Source: Chlorocebus sabaeus
Taxonomy: Eukaryota > Chordata > Mammalia > Primates > Cercopithecidae
Length of the DNA stretch: 64,000 bases
Assembly: GCF_047675955.1 (NCBI RefSeq)
Contig: NC_132927.1
Coordinates: forward strand, 65,949,702 to 66,013,701
Direction: 5' to 3'
The notes beneath the pieces are model-generated. The model did not search any database. It was not told the DNA's origin and was given only the letters and a program-made list of their open reading frames with translations. Positions 32,692 through 44,080 of this stretch are shown piece by piece. The first letter of the stretch is position 1; the number at the start of each line of letters is the position of its first letter. A program made the translations under genes and the position numbers.

Positions 32692-32975
32692 GGCTGGGTA
32701 CAGTGGTTCATGCCTATAATCCCAGCACTTTGGGTGGTCAAGGCAAATGGATCACTTCAGCCCAGAAGTCTGAGCAACATGGCAAAACCTCATATTTACC
32801 CAAAAAAAAAAAAAAAAAAAAAAAATTACCTGGGCATGGTGGTGTGTACCTGTAGTTTTAGCCACTCAGGAGGGTGAGGTGGGAGGATCGCTTGATTCTG
32901 GGAGGCTGAGGCTGCAGTGAGCCATGATTGGGCCACTGTGCTCCAGCCTGGGCAACAGAGAGTCAACAACAACAA
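32692..32975 (+). mobile_element. AluJ, sense
   Basis: Old Alu, left arm partly deleted, with an unusually long A24 middle linker (about 32802-32825) and a (CAA)n tail. Confidence 0.9.
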
Positions 32976-33109
32976 CCACCCCTAGGATTTTATGGCTGTT
33001 ACTAATAGTTAAGTAAAAAGAGGTGAGTTGATTAAAGAAAAATACTAAGAAAATAATAGGGCAGGTAGCATATGCAAATGATGAAAATAGTGATGGTTGT
33101 ACATAAAGA

Positions 33110-33590
33110 TGACTAAAATTTGGACGACACTGACCCTAATTTTATAGGTGAGGAAAATGAGGCCCTGAGTTTTTTTTTGTTTGTTTGTTTGTTTTTTGTT
33201 TTTTGAGACGGAGTTTAACTCTTGTTGCCCAGGTTGGGGTGTAATGGTGCAATCTCGGCTCACTGCAACCTCTGCCTCCTAGGCTCAAGCGATTCTCCTG
33301 CCTCAGCCTCCCAAGTAGCTGGGATTACAGGCATGCACCACAATGCCCAGCTATTTTTTGTGTTTTTACTAGAGAGAAGGTTTCACCATGTTGGCCAGAC
33401 TGGTCTCCAGCTCCTGACCTCAGGTGATCCACCCTCCTCGGCCTCCCAAAGTGTTGGGATTACAGGCATGAGCCACCGTGCCCAGCAGGCCCTGGTTAGT
33501 TTTAAAGGTTTACCCAAGATCATATGGCTTGTCAGAGGTAGAACAGACCCCATAACTGATTGTTCCACGTTCTATGTATTGCATTTAGAC
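33110..33590 (-). mobile_element. MIR, antisense, split by AluS
   Basis: TTTTATAGGTGAGGAAAATGAGGCCCTGAG (33140-33169) continues after the Alu as TTTACCCAAGATCATATGGCTTGTCAGAGG (33510-33539). This is the conserved MIR core in reverse. Confidence 0.8.
33169..33486 (-). mobile_element. AluS, antisense, in MIR
   Basis: Full-length with (TTTG)n tail and TSD AGGCCCTG at 33160-33167 and 33487-33494. Most of the 174-codon forward frame is Alu. Confidence 0.94.
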
Positions 33591-33950
33591 TATTTGAGCC
33601 TCACAAAGCATATGGGCTTTTTTCTAGACACATGGGTCGATGAGAAGTTCAGATACATTCTCAAGCTATTTGTGTATTTGCAGTTGTTTCTTTTTATGGA
33701 ACAATGGTGGTATAGTTGTCATTTGGCCAGAATACAAAGGTGCTAATGACAGCTGATCTCATGTTCAGCTAGGTTTAAACAGAGTCATATTGATTAGATC
33801 TGTATTGTTAATTACAGGTATAGATGTGAAATAGAAGAATGATAAACTAATAATCTTTATATTTTGTTAAGCTGACATCTGCCCCTTCTTAGTAAAGGCA
33901 TCTATGCTTAAAATGATAATTTCATGCAATACACTGAGGCCTCGGGACAC
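33591..33950. other. Unique noncoding DNA
   Basis: No repeat is recognised. The tail of the Alu frame runs through here without any motif. Confidence 0.45.
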
Positions 33951-34253
33951 TTTTTTTTTTTTTCTTTTTTTTGAGATGGAGTCTCGCTCTTGTTGCCCAG
34001 GCTGGAGTACAGTGGCACAAACTCAGCTTACCACAATCTCTGCCTCCCAGGTTCAAGCGATTCTCCTGCCTCAGCCTCCCAAGTAAATGGGATTACAGCA
34101 TGCAACATCTCACCTGGCTAGTTTTGTATTTTTAGTAGAGATGGGGTTTCTCCATGTTGGTCAGGTTGATCTCCAACTCCTGACCTCAGGTGAACCGCCT
34201 GCCTCGGCCTCCCAGTGTGCTGGGATTACAGGCATGAGCCACCATGCCTGGCC
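33951..34253 (-). mobile_element. AluS, antisense
   Basis: Full-length. The T-tail is interrupted by one C. The right arm carries several changes, for example CAACATCTCACCTGGC. Confidence 0.93.
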
Positions 34254-34308
34254 AGACATTTTTGCTTTTTATGTGAAAGATATTCTATGATATATTCTAT
34301 AGCAGGGG

Positions 34309-34872
34309 TGTCCAATCTTTTGGCTTCCCTGGGTGATATGGTTTGGCTGTGTCCCCACCCACATCTCATCTTGAACTGTAGCTCCCATAATCCCCACGTG
34401 TCATGGGAGGGACCCAATGGGAGGTAACTGAATCATGAGGGTGAATTTTTCCCGTGCTGTTCTCATGATAGTGAATAAGTCTCATGAGATCTGATGGTTT
34501 TATAAAGGGCAGTTCTGCACAGGCTCTCTTGCCTGTCGCCATGTAAGATGCGAATTTGCTTTTCCTTTGCCTTCCACCATGATTGTGAAGCCTCCCCAGC
34601 CAAGTAGAACTGGGAGCCCATTAAACCTCTTTTTCTTTATAAATAGTATGTCTTTATTAGCAGCATGAGAACAGACTAATAGGCTGGGCCACGTTGGAAG
34701 AAGAATTGTCTTAGGCCACATATAAAATACACCAACACTAGCGAGAGCTGATGAGCTCCAAGAAAATCACAAAAAATCTCATAAAGTTTTAAGAAAGTTT
34801 ACAAATTTGTGTTGGGTCAATTCAAAGCCATCCTGGGCCACCGGTGTGTGGGCCATGGGCTGGACAAGTTTG
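34309..34872 (+). mobile_element. MER30-like hAT element split by MSTA
   Basis: GGGTGTCCAATCTTTTGGCTTCCCTGGG (34306-34333) continues after the LTR as CTGGGCCACGTTGGAAGAAGAATTGTC and ends in GGCTGGACAAGTTTG. The family name is from memory of the terminal sequence. Confidence 0.75.
34334..34683 (+). mobile_element. MSTA/THE1-type solo LTR
   Basis: 350-bp LTR from TGATATGGTTTGGC to AACAGACTAATAGG (the usual terminal CA has mutated). TSD CTGGG at 34329-34333 and 34684-34688. Confidence 0.93.
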
Positions 34873-35509
34873 TTCTACAGATTCCTGGAAACAGAAAACA
34901 AAAGTCCACATATACTTCCCTACGCTCCAGTAATGAGGTGGAGCCATCTCCCACCAGATTGCAAGCTGCTCTTCCCATCGCCTTGTTCAGTAACTTCACC
35001 TTGGTAACTTGAAATCACTGGCTGTGGCAGGAGTATTTACACCACAGAAATAGGCAAATGCTACAAATCAGGGCTTCTTCCTCCAGAGAACTGATTACTA
35101 AACACTTTACCAGTACACCGCTTCTTTGAGCAGTTTTGAGGGTGGAGAGAAGGCAAGCCCTTTTTAAATGAGGCTTGGGAACTTTAAGGAATGATATACA
35201 AATTAACTCTGATATCAGTAGAAGGCTTCCCAAGGGAGTACAGAGAGGCATCCCAGAGGCTCTGGGGAGCAGATAAGCTGCGGAATGCAGAAAATATTTG
35301 GCTCTGTTTTCTTTGCTTACCAGGGACTTTAGTACAGTTTGAGTTTGAGCCTTAAGGAAAAACAGTTCCAAATAGTTAGAAATGGGCTTTCTTGTGATTC
35401 TGCTGACTAGAAAGATACTGCCTAAGGCTCTTTGGAAAGTTAAGATGACAGGTGATGCCTTCTTCAGAAAGACACATTTCTATATAAAAATTCTCATGAA
35501 TGGGCTAGA
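34873..35509. other. Unique noncoding DNA with an open minus frame
   Basis: A 118-codon minus frame at 35015-35371 starts with Met and is Leu/Ser-rich without a recognised domain. There is no promoter-like context. Probably a chance frame. Confidence 0.35.
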
Positions 35510-35782
35510 TATGTGCTGTCCAATAGGACTTTCCACAGTGATCAAAATGTTCTTTATTTATGCCACTAGACACATGCTGCTATGTAACCCTTGAAATGCA
35601 GGTAGTCTGAATTGAGGTGTGCCATAAGGCAAAATACACACTGGATTTCCAAGACTTAAGAATAAAAAAGAATGTAAAATATCATATTAACATGTTTGTA
35701 TTGATTACATGTTGAAATGATCATCTTATTATATAATATACATTATGAAAATTAATTTCACTTGTTATCTTTACTGTTTTTT

Positions 35783-36085
35783 ATTATTATTATTTTTTGA
35801 GATGGAGTCTTCCTCTGTTGCCCAGGCTGGGGTGCAGTGGCACAATTTTGGCTCACTGCAATCTCTGCCTCCTAGGTTCAAGCAATCCTCCTGCTTCAGC
35901 CTCCCGAGTAGCTGGGATTACAGGTGGATGCTACCACACCAGGCTAATTTTTTGTATTTTTAGTAAAGACAGGGTTTCACCATGTTGGCCAGGCTGGTCT
36001 CGAACTCCTGACCTCAAGTGATCCATCCACCCACCTCGGCCTCCCAAAGTGCTGGGATTATAGGCATGAGCCACATCGCCTGGCC
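35783..36085 (-). mobile_element. AluS, antisense, in hAT element
   Basis: Full-length, tail (ATT)n. The target TCTTTACTGTTTTT is duplicated before and after it. Confidence 0.94.
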
Positions 36086-36140
36086 TCTCTTTACTGTTTT
36101 TAATGTGGCTACTAGAAAATTTAAAATTACATGTGCACAG

Positions 36141-36360
36141 CTCTGGGCAACATAGGAAAACCCCGTATCTACAGAAAAAAAAAAACCCAGAAAAATTAGC
36201 CAGGCATGGTGGCATGCGCCTATAGTCCCAGCTACTTGGGAGGTTAGGTGGGAGGGTCACTCGAGCCCAGAAGGTCAAGGCTGCAGTGAGCTGAGATTGT
36301 GCCACTGCACTCTAGTCTGGGCAACAGAGTGACACCCCGTCTCAAAAAAAAAAAAAAAAA
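36141..36360 (+). mobile_element. AluJ, sense, 5'-truncated
   Basis: Starts mid left arm at CTCTGGGCAACATAGG and has an A17 tail. The hAT target around ATTACAT is repeated on both sides. Confidence 0.9.
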
Positions 36361-36412
36361 TTACATATGTGGCACACACTATATTCTTATTAGGCATCAC
36401 TGGGCTAGATCA

Positions 36413-36555
36413 TGTCCAACAGAACTTTCTATCTGTAGTGATCAAAATATTCTATATTTATGCTGTCCATTGAGGTAGCCACTAGACACGTGCTGCTATT
36501 TAACGCTTGAAATGTGGGTAGTCTGAATTGAGATGTGCTGTAAGGTAACATACAG
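36413..36555 (+). mobile_element. Second hAT fragment of the same family
   Basis: CATGTCCAACAGAACTTTCTATC, then TTAACGCTTGAAATGTGGGTAGTCTGAATTGAG match 35510-35640. It lies directly downstream of the first copy in the same orientation. A scrap of Alu right arm follows at 36553-36582. Confidence 0.75.
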
Positions 36556-36589
36556 CTACTTTGGAGGTTGAGGTGGGAGGACCGTATTC

Positions 36590-38254
36590 TGAATCAGGTG
36601 CTGGACAAGGCAGAATAGTACAGGGAATCAAAAGAGATGGGTAAGCTACAAACGCAGCTCAGTTTTGCACGGCTCATAAGACAAATTTCATACTGCAACC
36701 TCTTCATCTACACTGAGGGTTAGAATGCCAGGAAAATGCATAACAAATGCCCAACATGTTGTCTAGGCAGAGAGGACGACACACCCAAATATTTGAAACC
36801 ATGAGCTGTAAATCTGAATCTCAAGCACAATCTTTATTTCCCTCAAACTTTCTCCCTTGGGTAGGCAGGATTATGACACTGTTGAGAAGGTGCTCTGGAA
36901 TTCTGTGAGAAACTCGGGTCAAATTTTTAGTCCTGCTTCCAATATATATGTCCTCCTTCCAGCCCCAGCCAGAAAAAGAACATTATTGTGCTTGAAAATT
37001 TATGTTAGATCACTACCCACCTTGAAATCCAGCACCTTTTTTTCAGATGGAGAGCCATAAGGCATAGATTAAGGTGTAAGCAGCCCCTGTAAATCAGAAG
37101 GATGGCTAAGCCTGGACAGGACTCAGATTTCATTATTTTAATTTCTGGTCTTCAGTTTCTCAAGGAGCTTTAAAAAACGCAACATAATAATTCAAATACA
37201 CTCGATGTTGAAAATGGTTTTTTTTTCCATTTCTCAGAGGTAGGCTTGGCTTCTGAAGCTATCACCAAGGCATCTCACTGAGGGCAACTGCTGTAGCCAG
37301 TGGGGGAAAAAAAGGGTTTGTTTTGAACATTAAAAAAAAAAAAAAAAGGAGGGGAGGAAGAAATTCATTTTTCCAAACCTCCAAGCCTTCACTTGAAGGA
37401 TACCCACTTCATTGGCATCATCTGGGTTAAGGAGATGAAGGCCATGTTCTGATGAGAAAACTCAGATCAAGCATAAGTTAAGGAAGTTTCCACCACCCAC
37501 GTCACCTGCAAAACCACCACGTAGGAAGCACACTGTGAACCCTGAGAGGGAGCGTGGCTGGTACATAAATCCTTGCTTTCTATGCACGCTCCTTCTGGGA
37601 CTTTTGCATTCACCGCAGAGAGTGGGAACTGTAAAAATAGACTATATGTTTCTGAAGAAGTGAAAGACTTATTGCATAATGGTGGTAAACTGTGTCTACT
37701 AGAACAGAATGACTGTGCATGCAAACATAAAACTCAAAAAATAGCTACCATTCCAGACAAATTTATTTTTTTAAATATTCAGCCTAAGGAAAAATAGGTG
37801 GCTCTATGAGTGTAGTAAAAGCTTTGATCCCTGACATTGGGAAAATGGAGTGACATGAGATAGTCCAAAAATCTGGCCAACATATTGGGCTAATTCACAC
37901 TGACCTCTCCTCAGCTGTAAGTTTCAGGTTATTTCTCTCCTCTTTACTTCCTTTTCTCTTTGTAAGACCTACACAAAAATGGAAAGGAAATAATTTGGAA
38001 ACAGAAAGTATCGATTTTTGCAGAAGCCCTGTAAGGCACAAATCTACCACTTCCTTCCTTTTCATCCCTAGGAACAAGAAGAATGAGAAAAACATTCAGA
38101 CAGACACAGCTGTCAAGTAGAAGAAGAGGCGTCTCCTCAGCCCTCGCCTTTGCTCCCTGCCTTCCCCTTTTCCCACTCTCCCTCTTGCACTTCCGTGGGG
38201 ACTCTGGATCGCTGCTGAACCTGTTCTCCCTTAATAACTTCTCAACTGTGGATT
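36590..38254. other. Unique noncoding DNA
   Basis: No repeat is recognised apart from an A15 run near 37333. Frames of 60-85 codons occur on both strands at 36857-37060 and 37467-37797. None has a recognised motif. Confidence 0.4.
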
Positions 38255-38405
38255 TGCCAATCCATACAACAAATATTTATTAAGCAACTAGAATGTGCAA
38301 GCCTGGGCTAGGTACTGGGGGATGGGAGACCATGGCAAGTGAGAGAGAGATGCAATGATAAACAAGACTTGAGAACTTTCTTAAAGGAATTTAAATTCTA
38401 GCAAG
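38255..38405 (-). mobile_element. L2 fragment, antisense
   Basis: CAACAAATATTTATTAAGCAACTAGAATGTG and GCTAGGTACTGGGGGATGGG are L2 in reverse. Confidence 0.75.
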
Positions 38406-38406
38406 C

Positions 38407-38716
38407 AGACTGGGAGTGGTGGCTCACGCCTGTAATCTCAGTGCTTTGGGAGACCAAGGCAAGAGAATGACTTGAGGCCAGGAGTTTGAGACCAGCCTGG
38501 ACAACATAGCAAGACTCTGTCTCTAAAAAAAGTTTTTTAAAATTAGCAGGGCGTGGCGGTGCACATCTGTAGTCCCAGCTACTTGGTAGGCTGGGGCAGG
38601 AGGATTGCTTGAGTCCAGGAGTTTGAGGCTGCAGTGAACTGTGATCATGCCACTGCACTCCAGCCTGGGGGACAGAGTAAGACTGTCTCTAAAAATTAAT
38701 AAATAATAAAATAAAA
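38407..38716 (+). mobile_element. AluJ, sense
   Basis: ATGACTTGAGGCCAGGAG and ACATAGCAAGACTCTGTC mark the left arm. GATTGCTTGAGTCCAGGAGTTTGAGGCTGC marks the right. The tail is AAT-rich. Confidence 0.9.
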
Positions 38717-39399
38717 TCTAGGGTTGATATACTGAGTGTATTAATTGTTATGGTAGTATGGCATGAAACCTGAAAAATGTCCTTAGGAGAGGCCTTGTCT
38801 CAGAATGCCTGGAGATTTCTGTGGGGTAAACCTGGTAGAAGCTGATGTGCCTTTTGGGAAGCAGAAATTATGAGGGAAATGAGATGCAGAAGATCATTGC
38901 CAATTCAGTGCTTCAGGTCAGAGTAGATGAGACAGGTTGAGACTACCTGGCTTTCAGCCACATCCCTAATTCTTAAGGGAAGAGGGCCAAATGGACAAAA
39001 TCTTTCCACCAATAGCCTGTCCACTGGGTATCCAGTACCCAAGGTCTCATGGTTCTCTTGCTGGTAGAATGGGTTCCTTCTCTCTTTGGTTATTTTAGGA
39101 GTCCATATGGACATGGCACTAATATAGTGTTTTAAGCAGCTGGACAGTCCAACCAGAAGTTGGATCAAAGAAGACATATGAGAGGACAACACATGTCTGC
39201 CATTGTGACCATCAATAGCATCCTAGTGGCCTCAGAAGTTAGAAGATCCTTTGAAAGGCTTCTCTTCAGAAGATGTTGGCAATCTCATCCTCACAGCAAT
39301 GGGGGCATTACAGGTCGCTGAACATGAGGGAGGAAAATGAGACACACTGAAGGTAGAGTTTATGTGGATCAATGAGCCTGAGGTGCTTCATGGAGCCTG
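38717..39399. other. Unique noncoding DNA
   Basis: No repeat is firmly recognised. The 95-codon minus frame at 38905-39192 has no motif. Confidence 0.4.
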
Positions 39400-39930
39400 T
39401 GTTCATTTATGCTCCCAAGGTTTATTGAGTATTACCTACCCATGTGCTGGGCACTGGGCTAGATGCTGGATGTACAATGACCAACCAGTCAGACACTGGC
39501 CCCTGCCCCAAATGTCTTTGGTCTGCTTGGGGCAAACAGAGATTAACTCATATTTGCATCAGTGATGACTTCATTGGGTAAGTCCTATGAAGGAAAAGTA
39601 CAGGATAGAGAAAGCATAAAGAGGTGTTAAGGTAGTCTGAGGGGTTATAAAATGCTTCCCTGGGCAAAGGGAACTGGATGGAAATGTTCTTACAATTGCA
39701 GGTATGGAAAGGACCAGAGAAAAGCTCTAGTCCTGTCCTAGTCCTAGCTCTAGTCCTGTGATGGCTTTTGTGACTCTGTTATTACTCCAAGTTTGTGTGC
39801 CCTGGAAAACCTAGGTTACAAAATATATAAATAGAGAGTTGTGGGAACTCACAGGAAATTTATTTTCAAGACCTGGGAAGGCCTAGTGCCCAGCATATAG
39901 GTGAAGCCCAATAAACACTGGGGTATACAT
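39400..39930 (-). mobile_element. L2 fragments
   Basis: TTTATTGAGTATTACCTACCC and TGCTGGGCACTGGGCTAGATGC (39420-39470) are antisense L2. CCTAGTGCCCAGCATATAGGTG...CAATAAACACTGG (39880-39920) resembles an L2 3' end in sense. Confidence 0.6.
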
Positions 39931-40046
39931 GAACACAGGCTTTGTGAGGTGCCTCAGGTTTGTTTTGGGGCAAGGAAAATATTTGGTGGCTTTGTAATTG
40001 GGCTTTGAAATATGAGGAGGGATTCTTTATTCCTTTACTTACTTAT

Positions 40047-40345
40047 TTATCTTATTTTATTTTTTGGCAGAGTCTTGCTCTATTGCCCAGGCTGGAGTAC
40101 AGTGGTGCCATCTCGGCTCACTGCAACCTCTGCCTCCCAGGTTCAAGTGATTCTCATGCCTCAGCCTCCCAAGTAGCTGGGATTATAGGCACACACCACC
40201 ATGCCTGGCTAATTTTTGTATTTTTAGTAGAGATGGGGTTTCACCATGTTGGCCAGGCTGGTCTTGAACTCCTGACCTCAAGTGATCTGCCCACCTCAGT
40301 CTCCCAAAGCGCTGAGATTACAGGAATAAGCCACCACACTTGACC
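40047..40345 (-). mobile_element. AluS, antisense, in ERV1 LTR
   Basis: Full-length. TCCTTTACTTACTTAT before it and TCCTTTACTTTCTTA after it form the TSD, which also restores the LTR reading across it. Confidence 0.94.
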
Positions 40346-40702
40346 TCCTTTACTTTCTTAATAAACTTGCTTTTGCTTTACTGTATGGATTCACCTCAAA
40401 TTCTTTCTTGTGCAAGTTCCAAGAACCCTCTTTTGGGGTCTGGATTGTGACCTCTTTCTGGTAACATCTTTCTGGCAAACCCTGAAGGGATGATATTGAG
40501 GAGACACCCCAACCAAAAGAACTAGACTGTAGCACTGATTGGCCAACTTTGGAGCCAAGGAAACTTTTCTTTTGAGCTATTGACAGCATTTAACAATTGA
40601 ATAAAGTACAATTCTGTCAAAATTTGAAGCATATTTGTTTCTCTCTACCTAATTTCTCCAGAATTGAAAACTGTTTGTGAGTATTCTTAACTTACGGCAA
40701 CA

Positions 40703-40790
40703 CAGTTATTTGCATAAATGCAGTAAGAATCTGTTTTCTTTTGCAACAGTTATTTGCATAAATGCAGTAAGAATCTGTTTTCTTTTGCAA
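40703..40790. repeat. Perfect 44-bp tandem duplication
   Basis: Two identical 44-bp units (40703-40746 and 40747-40790) start CAGTTATTTGCATAAATGCA. Each contains an ATTTGCAT octamer (Oct-type site). Confidence 0.98.
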
Positions 40791-41689
40791 CAGGACAGAA
40801 TTGGAGAAACTAGCTATTTTACCAAGGCTTAAACTAGAATGGTGTGCTTTCCTTTTAAGGAATCAGATTTGACTTATAGAGCCAATAAAAGCCTCTTGGG
40901 AAAACTGGCCTCATACCTTGACTACACAGGCCCCGTACAGGGTTGCTGACCTGTGGTAAGTAAATAATTACCACAGGGTCAGAAGCCTCAAGTTATCTTA
41001 AGACCTCAAGAGGAGAGGAATTTATTCAACTCATAGGTATTCAAGGGTATAAACCTATGACTGGGCTCAGCTTTAAAAAAAGTCTTATCTAAGATTCCTT
41101 ATGGAACAGAGCTCCATCAAAGCCAGTTTAAAAAGCCTATATGAAAAATAATTATTCTCACTGCACTTTATAGAAATAATCAGGCCAAGTATAATAAAGC
41201 AAATCTGTCTTACCACAGTTTGTCTTTAGTAAAAATAAGAAACTGGTAAGAGAAAATTATGTTTCAAGAACAGGTATACCTGTTATTAGATGCGAGTCTC
41301 ATTAGTTGTTTTTGAGTTTTTTTCCTGCGATTTAGACTGACCCTGCTTATTCATGTGAACCAGTCAGTGATCTGTGATTACAGCTTAGAAGAAACAAGGT
41401 GGTTGTGTAATGTAAAAAACAAAAACAAAAACAAAACGGGATCAATATTCTAATTTTGGCACATATTGGAATCAGCTAGCAACCCCATATCAGCGTGGTT
41501 CCAACAGTTGCCCAGTTCATGAAAAGCCTTCTTATTTAGTTTGCTTGGGATAATATTACTTATTTTGTTTTACTGTTGTGGAATATGTTGCTGTTGTACT
41601 TTCTGTGTAGGAATGCAGGATAAGTTTACCAAATGTTTTCTTAAATTGAACATTTATTAATCTTCTGGATATCACCTTTGTTCAGAACT

Positions 41690-41906
41690 CAAAGTTATGA
41701 ATGGCCCTCAACATACTGATGCTTTCTGACTGAGCTCCTCTCTACCCTGCATACAAAAGACCCAATAGTTAGGCAGGACTATCATTGCCCCTATCAGCCT
41801 GAAGAAGTTACAGAAGATGGACCTTCACCCTTCTGCAACCCTTAGGATTAAGAATTCTTTTATAAAAGGGAGCAGGGAAAGGTCAGAGAATAGGGGCTGG
41901 GGAAAA
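41690..41906 (+). pseudogene. ERV1 3' internal relic and polypurine tract
   Basis: The stretch before the right LTR has the character of an ERV1 provirus 3' end, closing in purine-rich AAAAGGGAGCAGGGAAAGG (41865-41883). That is a plausible polypurine tract about 24 bp before the LTR. Coding capacity is lost. Confidence 0.5.
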
Positions 41907-42078
41907 TGAGGCTGAGACCTAGTGGGCTGCACTCCCAGAGGGTTACGGCATTCTAAGTCACAGAATGAGACAGGTCAGCACAAGATACGGGTCATAAAGA
42001 CCTTGCTGATAAAACAGGTTGCAGTCAAGAAACCGGCTAAAACACACCAAAACCAAGATGGCAATAAGAGTGACCCTC

Positions 42079-42580
42079 TTTTAGGTCACTATGATTCTAT
42101 GAATTCTTTCAGATTTTTAAAGAAGACATTGAATAAACCAGCACGGTCTTTGTCCTCACCCTGTAAAAATGCTTGAGAGAATGTGCTTTCTAACCAGAGG
42201 GTTGGAGCGAGACAAGATAGGACAGAGAGCATTCCTGTTTGGGTAAGCCAAATAAATATCCTTTGCATTAAGGAATTTGATTATTATTCCATAGGAGATA
42301 AAAAGTTATCAAAAGCATTTGAGCAGGGGTGTGATATGATTGGCTCTGTATTCTAGGAGAATTTCAATAGCAATGTGAAGGAAGGTTTAGACCATTCATA
42401 CATGTTATTTCATCAAAACCTACCTGCTTTTCTTTAATTAGTATAAGGGTGATATGTATTATAACATAATAGCTATCTAAGTATATGTAGTCACTAATAA
42501 AAGTTAATTTAATGAACTTTAGTTGAATGTGAACAGTTCCTAGAAATGTAATGACAACCCTCTCAAAAAACCCTGGCTTT
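42079..42580. other. Unique noncoding DNA
   Basis: LTR similarity stops at about 42078. GAGCAGGGGTGTGATATGATTGG near 42324 may be a weak L2 trace. No gene signal. Confidence 0.4.
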
Positions 42581-42843
42581 ATTTTGGAAATGAGGTCTTG
42601 CTCTGTTGCTGAGGCTGGAGTGCAGTGGTGTGAACCTAGCTCACTGCAGCCTTGAACTCTTGGGCACAAGTGATCCTCTTGTACCAGCCTCCTGAGTTGC
42701 TGGGACTACAGCATGTGCCACCACACGAGACATTTTTTTTTTTTTTTGGTAGAGACAGGGTCTTACTATGTTGTCCAAGCTGGTCTTCCCACCTCAACCT
42801 TCCAAAGTGTTGGCATCACAGGTGTGAGCCACCACACCAGGCC
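42581..42843 (-). mobile_element. AluJ, antisense, internally deleted
   Basis: GAGGTCTTGCTCTGTTGCTGAGG to GTGTGAGCCACCACACCAGGCC, lacking part of the left arm around GTCCAAGCTGGTCTTCCCACC. Confidence 0.88.
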
Positions 42844-43409
42844 CAAAGCTAGCTTTCTTATGGAGGATATTTCAAGTTCTAGGAGAAGGGAAAGAGGAGA
42901 AACCACTCTGGAGGAAGGAAAACATTTGGTGCCAAAGCCACCACCCAGTAAGTCAGTCTTTGCTCTTGCCATCCACATGCTTTTCCACGCTACAGATCCC
43001 TCAGATAGATTAGATTTTGTATGGGACAGTGTGTTCACTTGAAATTTTCCATTTAAAAATAACAAAAATAGATTTTTTCCTAGAACTTTTTCTGGGTTAA
43101 GTTTCTGGAAAACACGGCTTTTCCTGTATTTAAATCAGGTTGCTATAACTGAATGCTTAGATGTGGCTCTCAACGCTTCCACATTTCACAGTTTTAACTG
43201 GGACTGTGACCACTCAGCACTGACATATACTTTGGGCAAGAAACTGCACAGCAGCTCTCTCAGTGAAGACTGAAAAATAGATTTCACTTAAGGGCTTCTC
43301 CCTGTTTAAATTGTTTGGCTGTGTTGGCTCTTCTTGTTTCTTACTTTGTGAAACCTGCTTACCACCTGCTACCTTTTTTCCTTTCCTTCTTTGAATATCT
43401 ATTTCATTC
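42844..43409. other. Unique noncoding DNA
   Basis: No repeat or gene is recognised. Confidence 0.45.
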
Positions 43410-44080
43410 TTTCATTCAGTTGTTGATTTAGCAAATATTAATTGAGTTATACCATATGTCAGTTACTGTCCTAAGGATAGAGGTAGTATATTAGTCTGTT
43501 TTCATGCTACTGATAAAGACATACCTGAGACTGGAGGTAATTTATAAAAGAAAGAGGTTTAATGGACTTAGCTCTACATAGCTGGGGAGGTCTCACAATC
43601 ATGGCAGAAGGTGAAAGGAACGTCTTACATGGCAGGCAAGAGAGAGAAATGAGAACCAAGCAAAAGGGGAAACCCCTTATAAAACCATCAGATCTCATGA
43701 GACTTATTCACTACTACGAGAACAGTATGGGGGAAACTGCGCACATGATTTGATTATCTCCCACTGGGTCCCTCCCACAACACATGGGAATCATGGGAGC
43801 TACAAGTCAAGATGAGATTTGGGTGGGGACACAGCCAAACCATATCAGGTAGGGAAGGCCAGTACCTGTCATCAAGAGCTGTGCTGTCTCATGGGGGAGA
43901 GGATTCGATGGAGCCATAGACAGGTTGCCGAAGCTCAGAGGAATCAGGGTGGGGGGCAATTTTCGGAGGAAGCTGCATTGAGCGGGGTCTTAAAGATGAA
44001 TAGATGCTTGGGATGTCAAGAGGAAGAGGGAATTCTAGGCAGAGGCAAGGAGACACATTTCCTCTCATCCCTTTCAGCCT
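43410..44080 (-). mobile_element. L2, antisense, split by a THE1/MSTA LTR
   Basis: CATTCAGTTGTTGATTTAGCAAATATTAATTGAG precedes the LTR. TCATCAAGAGCTGTGCTGTC and CATTGAGCGGGGTCTTAAAGATGAATAG continue after it. Confidence 0.7.
43487..43847 (-). mobile_element. THE1/MSTA solo LTR, antisense
   Basis: 361 bp from TATATTAGTCTG (first bases mutated from TGTATTAG) to AACCATATCA. Perfect TSD GGTAG at 43482-43486 and 43848-43852. Confidence 0.93.

Larger units (their letters stand above)
35510..36410 (+). mobile_element. hAT (MER3/MER58-like) element split by two Alus
   Basis: GTGCTGTCCAATAGGACTTTCC begins it. AATTTCACTTGTTATCTTTACTG (35755-35777), TAATGTGGCTACTAGAAAATTTAAAATTAC (36101-36130) and ACATATGTGGCACACACTATATTC (36363-36386) continue it. 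One antisense AluS and one truncated AluJ interrupt it. Confidence 0.8.
40010..42078 (+). mobile_element. ERV1 provirus remnant (MER4-like)
   Basis: The order is: a 5'-truncated LTR end with AATAAA (40360-40365) closing at GGTAACA (40466), interrupted by an AluS; 1.44 kb of decayed internal sequence; and the start of a second LTR at 41907 (TGAGGCTGAGACCTAGTGGGC) running to about 42078. The two LTR pieces cover complementary halves (R-U5 on the left, U3 on the right). gag and pol are not recognisable. Confidence 0.65.

Noticed and set aside
33222..33746. 174-codon forward frame
   Set aside because: The first two thirds are Alu. The tail has no motif, and a MIR lies under it.
35015..35371. 118-codon minus frame
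   Set aside because: No domain, no promoter context and ordinary composition. Length is within chance for a 64-kb window.
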